Assembly (NCBI RefSeq): GCF_011764565.1
Contig: NZ_AP022871.1
Location: forward strand, 7,130,320 to 7,194,319
Length of the DNA: 64,000 nt
Direction of reading: 5' to 3'
From: Phytohabitans suffuscus
Lineage (GTDB): Bacteria > Actinomycetota > Actinomycetes > Mycobacteriales > Micromonosporaceae
Shown here one piece after another: positions 44,701 through 64,000 of the stretch. The notes below the pieces were generated by a model. That model did not search any database, was not told where the DNA came from, and was given only the letters and a program-made list of their open reading frames with translations. The number at the start of each line of letters is the position of its first letter. Within the stretch, counting starts at the first letter, position 1. The translations under genes and the position numbers were made by a program.

Positions 44701-46044
44701 ACCGGGCCGCTGGGCGGGCACGTCGCCCGGCATCTCGTCACCGCGCACGGAGTGCGGCACCTGGTGCTGGCGAGCCGCGGCGGACGAGCGCCCGAGCTGG
44801 TGGCGGAGCTGGCGGCACTTGGCGCGGAGGTCACTGTCGCGGCATGCGACGTGGCCGACCGGGCGGCGGTGTCCGCGCTGCTGGCCGCGATCCCGCCCGA
44901 CCGTCCACTGCGGGGCGTCGTGCACGCCGCCGGCGAACTGGCCGACGCGCTCGTCGTGAACGCCGGCGCGGAGCAGCTGGAGCGGATGCTGGCGGGCAAG
45001 GTGGCCGGCGCCGCGCACCTCGCCGAGCTGACCGGTGCCGCCGGCCTGACCGCGTTCGTGCTGTTCTCGTCGGCCTCCGGGGTGCTGGGCGGGGTCGGGC
45101 AGGCCGGCTACACCGCGGCGAACGCCTACCTCGACGCCCTGGCCGCGCAGCGCCGCGCCGCCGGGCTGCCGGCGCAGAGCCTGGCCTGGGGCGCCTGGGC
45201 GGGCGGCATGGCCGGGCGGCTCTCCGGCACCGACCAGGCCCGGCTGTCGCGCTCCGGCGTGCTGGCCCTACCCGTCGACACCGCACTGAAGCTGTTCGAC
45301 GCCGCCGTCGCGGACGGCCGCCCGCTACTCGTCCCGGCCCGCTTCGACGTCACGGCCTGGCGCCCCGCCGCCATCAGCCCTCCGCCGGGCCCGGCGGCGG
45401 TCGGTGGTGCCGCGTCGGCGGCGGCGGTCGGTGGTGCCGCGCTGGCCGGGGTACCGCCGATGCTGCGTGCGCTCGCTCCACCGGCGCGGCGGGTCGCGGC
45501 CGGGAGCGCGGGCGGTCCGCATGCGGCGGGGGCCAACGGCGCTGGGGCGCGGGAGCGGCTCGCGGGGCTCACCGGGCCGGAGCGGGAGCGGGCGCTGCTG
45601 GAGCTGGTGCGTGCCGCGGCCGCGGCCGTGCTCGGGCACGCCGAGGCGGCGAAGGTCGAGGCGCGGGTCGGGTTCACGGATGCGGGGTTCGACTCGCTGA
45701 CCGCCGTCGAGCTGCGCAACCAGTTGGCTACGGGCACCGGCCTGGAGCTACCGGCGACCGTCATGTTCGACCACCCCACCCCGGAGGCGCTGGCCCGGCA
45801 CCTGGCCGAGCTCATCGGGCCGGGGCGCTCGCCGGTACTCGAGGAACTGGATCGCCTGGAGGCGGCGCTGGCGGCCACCGGCGGCGACGTGGCCGTGCGG
45901 GGCCGGGTGACCGCACGGCTGGAGACGCTGCTGTCCCGGTGGCGCGCGGCCGGCCCGGGTCCGGCGGCGGCCGCCCACGAGGTGGAGGTGAGCGACGACG
46001 ATGAGCTGTTCGCGCTGATCGACCAGGAGCTCGGCCTGAACTGA
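29739..46044 (+). CDS. Modular type I PKS 2: modules 5-7
   Basis: A 5,436-aa enzyme after restoring five lost bases (near 29927, 36500, 40929, 41685 and 42850). It opens with a coiled-coil docking helix (MSTEEKLLDYLKWVTADL and REL) that accepts PKS1. Order is KS-AT-DH-KR-ACP / KS-AT-DH-ER-KR-ACP / KS-AT-DH-KR-ACP. The C-terminal docking region (about 45820-46041) ends DDDELFALIDQELGLN. The only full reductive loop lying wholly in the window is here (module 6). The start is fixed by the docking motif and a good RBS. It is followed 27 nt later by PKS3. All catalytic motifs that I could check are present except for deviations in DH7 and KR7. Confidence 0.93.
29830..34790 (+). other. PKS module 5: KS-AT(methylmalonyl)-DH-KR-ACP
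   Basis: KS Cys is at 30347-30349. The AT has GHSQG (Ser 31670-31672) and YASH (31940-31951); its central part shares the T/G-ending codon style of AT1 and AT2. DH His is 32531-32533 in DHAVGGTVLLP, with LLDAVLQ as the second motif. KR has an unusual cofactor loop, TGARGVLGG (GxxGxxG spacing kept), LDD and Tyr 34157-34159. ACP Ser is 34613-34615. A base loss near 29927 lies early in the KS. Expected outcome is a methyl-branched trans alkene. Confidence 0.9.
34805..40750 (+). other. PKS module 6: KS-AT(methylmalonyl)-DH-ER-KR-ACP
   Basis: KS Cys is at 35327-35329. The AT has GHSQG (Ser 36652-36654) and YASH (36943-36954). DH His is 37525-37527. The ER (about 38710-39690) has GVNFRDVLVALG and the NADPH loop AAAGGVGMAA near 39162-39190. 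Where 2S-methyl-forming ERs have Tyr (MYPG), this one has Val (AVPG, codon 38890-38892), predicting a 2R methyl. KR has TGARGVLGG, LDD and Tyr 40123-40125. ACP Ser is 40573-40575. A base loss near 36500 lies in the AT. Expected outcome is a saturated CH2-CH(Me) unit. Confidence 0.92.
40768..46041 (+). other. PKS module 7: KS-AT(malonyl)-DH-KR-ACP plus docking tail
   Basis: KS Cys is at 41283-41285 (DTACSSAL). The AT has GHSVGE (Ser 42608-42610) and HAFH (42898-42909), malonyl type. DH keeps the His (43474-43476) and LLDAALH, but its YGPxF motif is LGPAF (Leu codon 43837-43839). KR has TGGTGPLG and Tyr 45109-45111, but neither LDD (it reads GELAD) nor the A-type Trp, so its stereotype cannot be read. 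ACP Ser is 45694-45696. Base losses near 40929, 41685 and 42850 fall in the KS and AT. Expected outcome is an unbranched alkene. Confidence 0.88.
45394..45441 (+). repeat. Short tandem duplication in the KR7-ACP7 linker
   Basis: A 21-nt unit (GCGGCGGTCGGTGG at its start) occurs at 45394-45414 and again at 45421-45441, period 27 nt. It encodes two copies of a nine-residue Ala/Gly/Val-rich unit (AAVGGAASA, AAVGGAALA). It lies in frame in a disordered-looking linker. Confidence 0.85.
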
Positions 46045-46062
46045 GCGGGACGACGCACGCAT

Positions 46063-46070
46063 GGGGGAGA
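46063..46070 (+). promoter_or_regulatory. Ribosome binding site of PKS3
   Basis: GGGGGAGA ends one base before the ATG at 46072, placing the G-run 4 nt from the start. Spacing is short but the purine run is the only one available, and the downstream docking helix fixes the start. Confidence 0.55.
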
Positions 46071-46071
46071 C

Positions 46072-55400
<9,329 letters not shown>

Positions 55401-55404
<4 letters not shown>

Positions 55405-58400
55405 CACCCCACGGTATGGAGCAGCCGATGCCAGACCCGAGGCCCAGCGCCACGACCGACGACCAGCTGGTGGAGGCGCTTCGGGCGGCGCTGAAGGACG
55501 CCAAGCGGCTGCGGCGGGAGAACACCCGGCTGGCCGCCGCCGCGACCGAGCCGATCGCGATCGTCGGCATGGCGTGCCGGTTTCCCGGCGGCGTCAGCGA
55601 CCCGGACGGCTTCTGGGCGCTGCTGGAGCGCGGCGGCGACGCGATCGGGCCGTTCCCGGCCGACCGGGGCTGGCGGGTGGGCGGGCGCAGCGTCACCCAT
55701 GAGGGCGGGTTCCTGGCCGGCGCCGGTGACTTCGATGCGGCGTTCTTCGGGATCAGCCCGCGCGAGGCGCGCACCATGGATCCGCAGCAGCGACTGCTGC
55801 TGGAGGTGGCCTGGGAGGCGTTCGAGTCGGCCGGGGTCGACCCGGCCAGCGTGCGCGGCAGCCGTACCGGCGTGTACGCGGGTACGAACGGGCAGGACTA
55901 CGGCGCTCTCGCCCAGCGGGCGGGCAGCGGGGCCGAGGGGTACCTCATCACCGGCAACGCGGCCAGCGTGGTGTCCGGGCGGCTGTCCTATGTGCTCGGT
56001 CTGGAGGGGCCGTCGGTCACGGTGGACACCGCCTGCTCCGCTTCGCTGGTCGCGACGCATCTGGCCGCGCAGGCGCTGCGGGCCGGCGAGTGCGACGCGG
56101 CGCTGGCCGGCGGTGCGACCGTGATGGCCACACCGACCGCGTTCGTGGAGTTCAGCCGGCAGGGCGGGCTCGCGCCGGACGGGCGGTGCAAGGCGTTCGG
56201 CGCGGCCGCGGACGGCACCGCGTGGGGCGAGGGCGCGGCGCTGCTGCTACTGGAGCGGCTGTCGGACGCCCGGCGGCTCGGCCACCCGGTGCTGGCGGTG
56301 CTGCGCGGCAGCGCGGTCAACCAGGACGGCGCCAGCAACGGGCTGACGGCACCGAACGGCCCGGCGCAGCAGCGGGTGATGCGGGACGCGCTGGCCGGCG
56401 CCGGGCTGTCCACGATGGACATCGACGCGGTGGAGGCGCACGGCACCGGCACCACGCTCGGCGACCCGATCGAGGCGGAGGCGCTGATCGCCACCTACGG
56501 CACGGGTCGCGCCGACGACCGGCCGCTGTGGCTCGGGTCGGTGAAGTCGAACATCGGGCACACCCAGGCCGCCGCCGGCGTCGCGGGCGTGCTGAAGATG
56601 GTGCTCGCGATGCGGGCCGGGGTGCTGCCGCGCACCCTGCACGCCGACGAGCCGACGCCGCACGTGGAGTGGTCCGGCGGCGGGGTGCGGCTGCTGGCCG
56701 AGCCGGTGCCGTGGCCCGCCGTGGACGGGCGGCCGCGCCGGGCGGGCGTCTCGTCGTTCGGGGTCAGCGGCACCAACGCGCACGTCATCCTGGAGGAGCC
56801 ACCGCCCGCCCCCACACCGGAGCCGGTCGCCGCCGCCGCGCCGCCGGTCGTTCCGTGGGTGGTCTCCGGCCACACTCCGGAAGGCTTGACGGCGCAGGCG
56901 GCCCGGCTGCTGCCGCACACCGACACCCAGCGGCCCGAGGACGTGGCGTACAGCCTCGCCACCGGCCGGGCGGCGCTGGAACACCGCGCGGTCGTGCTCG
57001 GGCGCAGCGCCGACGAACTGCGCCCCCGACTCGCCGCCCTCGCCGAGGACCGGGCGACCGGCGGCCTGATCCGCGGCACCGCCCGCCGCCAACGCCTGGC
57101 GTTCCTGTTCACCGGTCAGGGTGGTCAGCGCGCCGGTATGGGTGAGGGTTTGGCGGCGGCTTTCCCGGTGTTCGGCGATGCGTGGCGTGAGGTGCTGTCG
57201 TTGTGTGACCCGGACCTTGTGGCGGGTTTGGGTGACGGCCGGGTCGACCAGACCGGTTGCGCGCAGGTTGGGTTGTTTGCGTTCGAGGTGGCGATGTCCC
57301 GGTTGTGGGAGTCGTGGGGTGTCGTTCCTGATTTCGTGTTGGGTCATTCGGTGGGTGAGATCGCCGCTGCGACGGTGGCGGGTGGGTTGGGTGTGGAGGA
57401 TGCCGCCCGTCTCGTTTCGGCGCGGGGGCGGTTGATGCAGGCGTTGCCGGCCGGGGTGGGATGGTCGCGGTCGAGGCGACCGAGGCGGAGGTGGCCGGGA
57501 CCCTGCCGGACGGTGTCGAGGTCGCGGCGGTGAATGGTCCGCGGGCGGTGGTGGTGTCGGGCTCGCTTGGTGCTGTCGAGGCGGTGGGGAGCGGTGGCGG
57601 GAGGCCGGCCGTCGGGTGCGGCGGCTACGGGTTTCGCACGCGTTCCATTCGCCGCTGGTGGAGCCGATGCTGGCCGAGTTCGCCGAGGTCGCCTCGACCA
57701 TCCGCTGTGGGCGGCCGCGGTTCGGCGTGGTGTCCAATGTGTCCGGCGAGTTGGTGCGGGAGTTCGACGCCGGTTACTGGGTGCGGCATGTGCGTCACGC
57801 GGTGCGGTTCGGCGACGGTATGGGGCTCCTGGGCCGGCGTGGGGTCGGTGTGTTCGTAGAGGTTGGTCCGGACGGTGTGTTGAGTGGTTTGGGTCGGGAC
57901 GCGGTGCCGGACGGTGTGTTCGTGGCCTCGTCCCGGCGTGACCGTGACGAGGCGGTCACCGCCGTCGCCGCCGCCGCGACCGCCTGGGCGAACGGCCTGG
58001 ACGTGGGCTGGCGCCAGCTCACCGGCGGCGGCCGCCGGATCCCGCTGCCCACCTACGCCTTCCAGCGCGGCCGCTACTGGCTCGACCCGGCAGCCCGCGA
58101 GCCCGACGACGGCGAGGGCTGGGACTACCGGATCGAGTGGGAGCCGGTCACGCTGCCGGCCGGCGCACGCCTCGACGGCGACTGGTTGGTCGTCGCGCCG
58201 GACGGCGTGGACGCGGCACCGGTCGTGGCGGCCCTGGAGAAGGCCGGCGCCACCGTGGCCGTCACCGGCAGCGCGCCGACGCGGCCGGGGCGGCACGCGG
58301 GCGTGCTGTCGCTGCTCGCCCTGGGCGGTACGGCGGAGGCATCGCTCGCCAACGCGGGTCTCGTCAAGGCCCTTGGCGAAACCGGCGACGCAGCTCCACT

Positions 58401-61400
58401 GTGGATCGTCACGCGCGGCGCCGTCGCCGCCCGGGACGGCGACCGGGTGAGCGCCCCGGAACAGGCGACGAGCTGGGGGCTCGGCCTGGTCGCCACGCTG
58501 GAGCACCCGGACCGCTGCCGGGGCCTGATCGACCTCCCGCCCGGCCTGGACGAGGCCGCCGCCGGCCAGCTGGCCGCCGTACTCGCCGGTGGCCACGGGG
58601 AGGACCAACTCGCCGTCCGACCCGGCGGTGCGCTGGCCCGGCGGCTCGCCCGGGCGCCGCACGAACCGCCGGCAAGCCCGTGGAAGCCGCGCGGCACAGT
58701 CCTTGTCACCGGCGGGACGGGCGCGCTCGGTGCCCGGGTCGCCCGCTGGCTGGCCGAGGCCGGCGCCGAGCACCTGATCCTGGCCAGCCGCTCCGGCGCC
58801 GCCGCGCCCGGTGCCGACCGGCTCGCCGCCGACCTGGCCGGCCTGGGCGCCGGCGTCAGCTTCGCCGCCGTCGACGTGGCCGACGCCGAGGCGCTCGCGG
58901 CGGTCGTCGCGCAGCGGCCGCTCAGCGCGGTCGTACACACCGCCGGGGTGAGCGTGCACGGGGCCCTCGCCGAGGCCGACCCGGCCGCGCTGGTGGCCGG
59001 CGCCGCCGCCAAGGTGGCCGGCGCCGCGCACCTCGACGCGCTGCTCGGCGACGCCCCGCTGGACGCCTTCGTACTGTTCTCCTCGGTCGCCGCCGTCTGG
59101 GGCGGCGCCGGGCAGGCCGGGTACGCCGCGGCCAACGCCTACCTGGACGCCCTCGCCGCCAGCCGCCGCGCTCGCGGCGCGGCTGCCACCTCGGTCGCCT
59201 GGGGGCCGTGGGCCGGCGGCGGCATGGCCGCGACCGGCGACGCCGAGCAGGTCCTGCGCCGCGGTGGCCTGCCCGCGATGGACCCGGAACGGGCCCTCGC
59301 CGCGATGCGCCGCGCGGTGGAGTCCGGCGACGCGGTACGGGTCGTCGCGGACGTCCAGTGGGAGCGGTTCGCCCCGGCGTACACGCTCTCCCGCGCCCGG
59401 CCGCTCATCGAGCGGGTCACCCCCGCACCGGAGCCGCCGCCCGCGCCGCGCACTCCCGTCACGCGCGACCGCGACCTGCTGGACCTGGTCCGCGAGCGGG
59501 TGGCCAGCGTGCTGGAGCACCCTTCGCCGGCCAGCGTGCCGACCGACCGCCCCTGCGGGACCTCGGGTTCGACTCGTTGACCGCCGTCGAGCTGCGCGAC
59601 GCGCTCGGCGCGGCCACCGGGCTGTCGCTGCCCAGCACGATCGCCTTCGACCACCCCACCGTCGCCGCGCTCGCCCAGTACCTGGGTGAGGTCCTCGGCG
59701 CGGAGAGCGGATCCGTCGAGGCCGCCCCCGCGCGGGTCGGCGCGGACGAGCCGATCGCGATCGTCGCCATGGCCTGCCGGTTCCCGGGCGGGGTCCGCTC
59801 CGCCGACGACCTGTGGGCGCTTGTCGCGGAGGGCCGCGACGCGATCGGCCCGTTCCCCACCGACCGCGGCTGGGACCTCGACGGCCTCTACCACCCCGAC
59901 CCGGACCACCCCGGTACCACCTACGCCCGCGAGGGCGGCTTCGTCGACGGCGTGGACAGGTTCGACGCCGACCTGTTCGGCATCAACCCCCGCGAGGCGC
60001 TGGCCATGGACCCGCAGCAGCGGCTCCTGCTGGAGACCTCGTGGGAGGTGTTCGAGCGGGCCGGCATGGACCCGCAGCGGCTGGCCGGCGCCCCCGCCGG
60101 GGTGTTCGTCGGCGCCGCCACCCAGGGCTACGGCACCGGCCTTGCCGAGTTTCCCGAGGGCGTCGAGGGCTACCTGCTGACCGGCAACGCCAGCAGCGTG
60201 GTCTCCGGCCGGCTCGCCTACACCTACGGCCTGCGGGGTCCGGCGCTGACCGTCGACACCGCCTGCTCCTCGGCGCTGGTCGCGGTGCACCTGGCCGGTC
60301 AGGCGCTCAACCGGGGCGAGTGCGCGCTGGCGCTGGCCGGCGGCGTGATGGTGATGCCCACGCCGCTGGCGTTCGTCGAGTTCAGCCGGCAGCGCGGGCT
60401 GGCGCCGGACGGGCGGTGCAAACCCTTCGCCGAGGCGGCCGACGGCACCGGCTGGTCCGAGGGCGCCGGCATGGTGCTGCTGGAGCGGCTCTCCGACGCC
60501 CGCCGCAACGGGCACCCGGTACTCGCGGTGATCCGTGCCTCGGCGGTCAACCAGGACGGCGCCAGCAACGGGCTGACGGCGCCGAGCGGCCTCGCGCAGC
60601 AGCGGGTCATCCGGCAGGCGCTGGCCGGCGCGGCACTGTCGGCGGCCGACGTGGACGCCGTCGAGGCGCACGGCACCGGCACCGCCCTCGGCGACCCGAT
60701 CGAGGCTGGCGCCCTGCTGGCCACCTACGGCCGGGACCGCGCCGAGGACCGTCCACTGTGGCTCGGCTCGGTCAAGTCGAACATCGGGCACACCCAGGCC
60801 GCCGCCGGCATCGCCGGCCTGATCAAGATGGTCCAGGCGATGCGGCACGGTACCCTGCCGCCGACCCTGCACGTGGACCGGCCGACCTCCCACGTGGACT
60901 GGTCGTCCGGCGCCGTCCGGCTGCTCACCGAAGCCGTGCCGTGGCCGGCCGGCGAGCGGCCCCGGCGGGCCGGCGTGTCCGCCTTCGGCGCCAGCGGCAC
61001 CAACGCCCACGTCATCCTCGAATCCGTCGAGCCGGCCGAGCCCGCCGAGCCGGCTCCGGCGCGCGACCGCGGGCCGGTCCTGCCGTTCGTGCTGTCCGCG
61101 AAGACCCGCGACGCGCTGCGCGACCAGGCCGAGCGGCTGCGAAAGCACCTGGAGGCCGACCCGGCCCTGGCGCTGGACGACGCCGCGTACTCCCTTGTGG
61201 AGACCCGGGCGCAGCTGCCCAGCCGCGCGGTCTTCGCCGCCCGCGACCGGGGACGCGTCCTCGCCGCCCTCGGCGACCTCGCCCGGGACGAACCGGACCC
61301 AGGCGTGGTGACCGGCACCGCGACCGGTGACGGCGGCCGCGTGGTGTTCGTCTTCCCCGGCCAGGGGGCGCAGTGGCCGGGCATGGCGCGGGAACTGACG

Positions 61401-64000
61401 GAGCAGTCGCCCGTGTTCGCCGGCCGGCTTGCCGAGTGCGCCGCCGCCCTCGCGCCGCACCTCGACTGGTCCATCATGGACGTGCTCCGCGGCGTGCCCG
61501 AGGCGCCGTCACTGACCCGCACGGACGTGGTACAGCCGGTGCTGTTCGCGGTCATGCTGTCCCTCGCCGAGCTGTGGCAGGCGCACGGGGTGCGGCCGGA
61601 CGCGGTGGTCGGGCACAGCCAGGGCGAGATCGCCGCCGCCTGCCTGGCCGGGGCGATCCCGCTGCCGGTCGCGGCGCGCATGGTGGCGCTGCGCGGCAAG
61701 GCGCTCACCGGCCTCTCCGGCGCGGGCGCGATGGGCTCGGTGCTGATGCCGTACGACGCGCTGGCCGAGCGGCTGCCCGGGTGGGGCGGGCGGGTCGAGG
61801 TCGCGGCCGTCAACGGCCCCACCTCGGTGATCGTCTCCGGCGACGCGGACGCCGTCGCCGACCTGCTGGACCGGCTCGCCGCCGAGGGCGTGCGGACCCG
61901 CCGCATACAGGCCGACGGCGCCGGCCACTCCGCGCACGTCGACCCGCTGCGGCCCCGGATGGAGGAGGCGTTCGCCGGCGTCGAGCCCGCCGCCACCCCG
62001 CTCGCCTTCTACTCGACGGTGACCGGCGAGCGGATGGGCACCGAGGAGCTCGACCCCGGCTACTGGCACCGCAACGTGCGCCAGACCGTCCACTTCGAGA
62101 AGGCCACCCGCGCCCTGCTGGACGCCGGCCACACCACGTTCGTCGAGTTGAGCCCGCACCCGGTGCTCGCGCTCGCGCTGCAGGGCACCGCGACGGCGGC
62201 CGGCCGGGACGTGGTCGCGCTCGGCTCGCTGCGCCGCGACGAGGGCGGCCTGGACCGGTTCTTCACCAGCCTCGGCGAGGCGTACGCGCACGGCGTGCCG
62301 GTGGACTGGTCCGCGGCGGTCGCCGGCCGCCGGGTCCCGCTGCCGACGTACGCGTTCCAGGGCCGCCGGTTCTGGCTGGCGCGGGGCACGGCGGACGCCG
62401 GGGACGTGACCGCGGCCGGCGTGGCCGAGGCCGGGCACCCGCTGCTCGGCGCGGTGGTGGCCCTGGCCGAAGGCGGCGGCGTGGTCCTGACCGGCCGGCT
62501 CAGCCTGCGCGCGCAGCCCTGGCTGGCGGACCACACGGTCGGCGGCACCCCGCTGGTGCCCGGCACCGCGCTGCTGGAGCTGGCCCTGCGCGCCGGCGAC
62601 CAGGTCGGCTGCGACCGCGTCGACGAGCTGACCCTGTCCGCGCCTCTGGTGCTGCCCGCGGCCGGTGCCATGCGGGTACAGGTCACTGTGGACGCCGAAC
62701 GGCGGGTCAGCGTCCACGCCCGCCCGGAGGACGCGGGCGACGCCCAGCCGTGGACCCTGCACGCCACCGGGGTTCTCGGCGCGGGCGGCCCGGAGGCGGG
62801 TTTCGACATGTCCGCGTGGCCGCCGCCGGACGCCGAACCGGTGCCGGTCGACGGCCTCTACGACCGCTTCGCGGCCGGCGGCTACGGCTACGGCCCGGCG
62901 TTCCGCGGCCTCACCGCGGCCTGGCGGCGCGGCGACGAGACGTTCGCCGAGGTGCGCCTGCCGGCCGAGCAGCGGTCCGAGGCGGGCCGGTTCGGGCTGC
63001 ACCCGGCGCTGCTCGACGCGGCTCTGCACGCGATCGCGGCCGGCCGCACCGAGCCGGGCGCGGTGCGGGTGCCGTTCGCCTGGAACGGTGTGGCGCTGCA
63101 CGCGTCCGGCGCCGCCGCGCTGCGGGTGCGGCTCTCCCCGGCCGGCGACGGCGGCATCGCGGTCGCGGTCGCCGACGAGTCGGGCGCGCCGGTCGCCTCG
63201 GTGGCGGAGCTGACCACGCGGGAGCTGACGCCGCAGGCGCTGCGCGCGGCGGCCGGCCCCCGGCAGGACATGCTCTACCGGGTCACGTGGTCGCCGCTGC
63301 CGGCACCGGCGGGGCCGGCGCCGCTGCCCCGCTGGGCGGTCGCCGGGGAGGACGACCTCGGCGCCGGCCCGGCCCTGGCGGCGGCCGGCGACGGCACCGC
63401 CGGCCCGGACGAGAAGCCGGAGCTCGTGGTGGCATCGCTCGCCGCCGGACAGACCGCGCTCGGTGTCGCTCCGGTGACCGGCAGCGGCGGCACGACGGTG
63501 GGCGGCCGCACGCCTACCGCGCGGGCGGTACACGGTGCCGTCCAGCGGGCGCTGCGGCTCGTGCGGTCCTGGATCGCCGAGGGCCCGCCCGACGCCGTAC
63601 TGGCCATCCTCACCCGCGGGGCGGTGCACACCGGCGGCGCGGCCGTTTCCGACCTCGCCTACGCGCCGGTGTGGGGGCTCGTGCGGTCCGCGCAGACCGA
63701 GAACCCCGGCCGGTTCCTGCTCGTGGACGTGGACGACGCGTCGTGGGAGGCGCTGCCGGGCGTGCTCGCCGGTGCCATCGCCGCCGGGGAGCCGCAGGTC
63801 GCCGTCCGCGACGGCCGCGCCTACGGCTGCCGCCTGGTACCGCTCACCGAGGACGGCACCGTGCTGACGCCGCCCGCCGGCGCACCCGGCTGGCGGCTGG
63901 AGGTCAAGGACGGCGGAGGAGCCGTCGACGACCTGGTGCTCGCGCCGGCGCCGGCGGCCACGGCGCCGCTGCTCCCCGGTCAGGTGCGGGTGGCGGTCCA
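55401..64000 (+). CDS. Modular type I PKS 4: modules 10-11, 3' end beyond window
   Basis: Partial gene, at least 2,860 codons, with base losses near 57455, 57588 and 59552. A GTG at 55401 overlaps the PKS3 stop, but ATG 55416 or 55428 would serve equally; the docking helix (DDQLVEALRAALKDAKRLRR) follows all of them. Order is KS-AT-KR-ACP / KS-AT-DH-ER- and then the window ends inside the ER. From 59553 onward the correct frame (codon starts divisible by three) stays open to 64000 without a stop. It extends the chain by a malonyl unit and then by an unusual unit. KR and ACP of module 11 and any thioesterase lie outside. Confidence 0.92.
55548..59735 (+). other. PKS module 10: KS-AT(malonyl)-KR-ACP
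   Basis: KS Cys is at 56034-56036 (DTACSASL). The AT has GHSVGE (Ser 57348-57350) and HAFH (57637-57648), malonyl type and close to AT7, including the same missing base (57588 here, 42850 there). KR lacks LDD and has Trp at 59098-59100, eight residues before Tyr 59122-59124, giving A1-type. ACP Ser is 59574-59576 in LGFDSL after repair near 59552. Expected outcome is a hydroxyl of the opposite sense to most others in the chain, and a CH2. Confidence 0.9.
59745..64000 (+). other. PKS module 11 (partial): KS-AT(GAGH; ethylmalonyl-like)-DH-ER-
   Basis: KS Cys is at 60264-60266 with HGTGTALGDP and KSNIGHT downstream. The AT (about 61340-62390) has GHSQGE (Ser 61617-61619), but at the specificity site reads GAGH (61917-61928) in place of YASH or HAFH. 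xAGH is the pattern reported for ethylmalonyl-type ATs. DH has His 62532-62534 (DHTVGGTPLVP) and LLDAALH. The ER begins near 63885 (RLEVKDGG, then LLPGQVRVAV) and is cut by the window end. With a KR outside, the unit would be CH2-CH(R). Confidence 0.88.

Noticed and set aside
56034..56045. KS10 with CSAS, and KS7 and KS11 with CSSA, as inactive condensing domains
   Set aside because: The nucleophilic Cys is present and small-residue variation after it is common in active KSs.

Overview
The window is high-GC actinomycete DNA. It holds a gene-poor, decayed flank (1 to about 7,700) followed by the first ~56 kb of a giant modular type I polyketide synthase (PKS) locus (8,165 to beyond 64,000). 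The GC content, the KSQ-primed modular PKS and the other gene families fit a filamentous actinomycete. Micromonosporaceae is a guess that the sequence alone does not prove.

Left flank, 1-7,700: a short-chain dehydrogenase (393-1148); a decayed ArsR-type regulator running into its 3' end; a perfect 28-bp inverted repeat; a 3'-truncated OLD-family ATPase/nuclease; a divergent pair made of an F420/NADP-oxidoreductase-like protein and an HxlR regulator; a relic of an IS21 transposase; a small P-loop kinase; a large N-terminally incomplete TniQ-like/LysR-HTH protein; and a fused remnant in which a lipoprotein 5' end abuts a methyltransferase 3' end. Several genes here are truncated, and this looks like a recombination-prone cluster border.

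PKS, 8,165-64,000: four collinear plus-strand genes. PKS1 carries the loading module and modules 1-4, PKS2 modules 5-7, PKS3 modules 8-9, and PKS4 modules 10-11, leaving the window inside the module 11 enoylreductase. The genes are coupled (11-nt overlap, 27-nt gap, GTGA overlap). Loading is KSQ-AT(malonyl)-ACP, which implies an acetate starter. Extender choices from AT motifs are: M1, M2, M4, M5, M6, M8, M9 methylmalonyl; M3, M7, M10 malonyl; M11 has GAGH, suggesting ethylmalonyl or another unusual unit. Reductive loops are: M1 DH-KR, M2 KR, M3 KR, M4 DH-KR, M5 DH-KR, M6 DH-ER-KR, M7 DH-KR, M8 DH-KR, M9 KR, M10 KR, M11 DH-ER-(cut).

If every visible domain works, the 24-carbon backbone after M11 reads from the starter end: CH3-CH=C(Me)-CH(OH)-CH(Me)-CH(OH)-CH2-CH=C(Me)-CH=C(Me)-CH2-CH(Me)-CH=CH-CH=C(Me)-CH(OH)-CH(Me)-CH(OH)-CH2-CH2-CH(R)-CO, with R possibly ethyl. 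I could not match this chain to a named compound. No thioesterase, tailoring, sugar, resistance or regulatory gene is visible, so the cluster continues to the right.

Reading frames: the PKS genes are broken at 17 places. Every break is the loss of one base, mostly in short G or C runs, and each restores textbook PKS sequence when filled. I treat these as assembly/base-calling errors and give whole-gene spans. Adding one base per break makes the three complete genes exact multiples of three (7,196, 5,436 and 3,111 aa).
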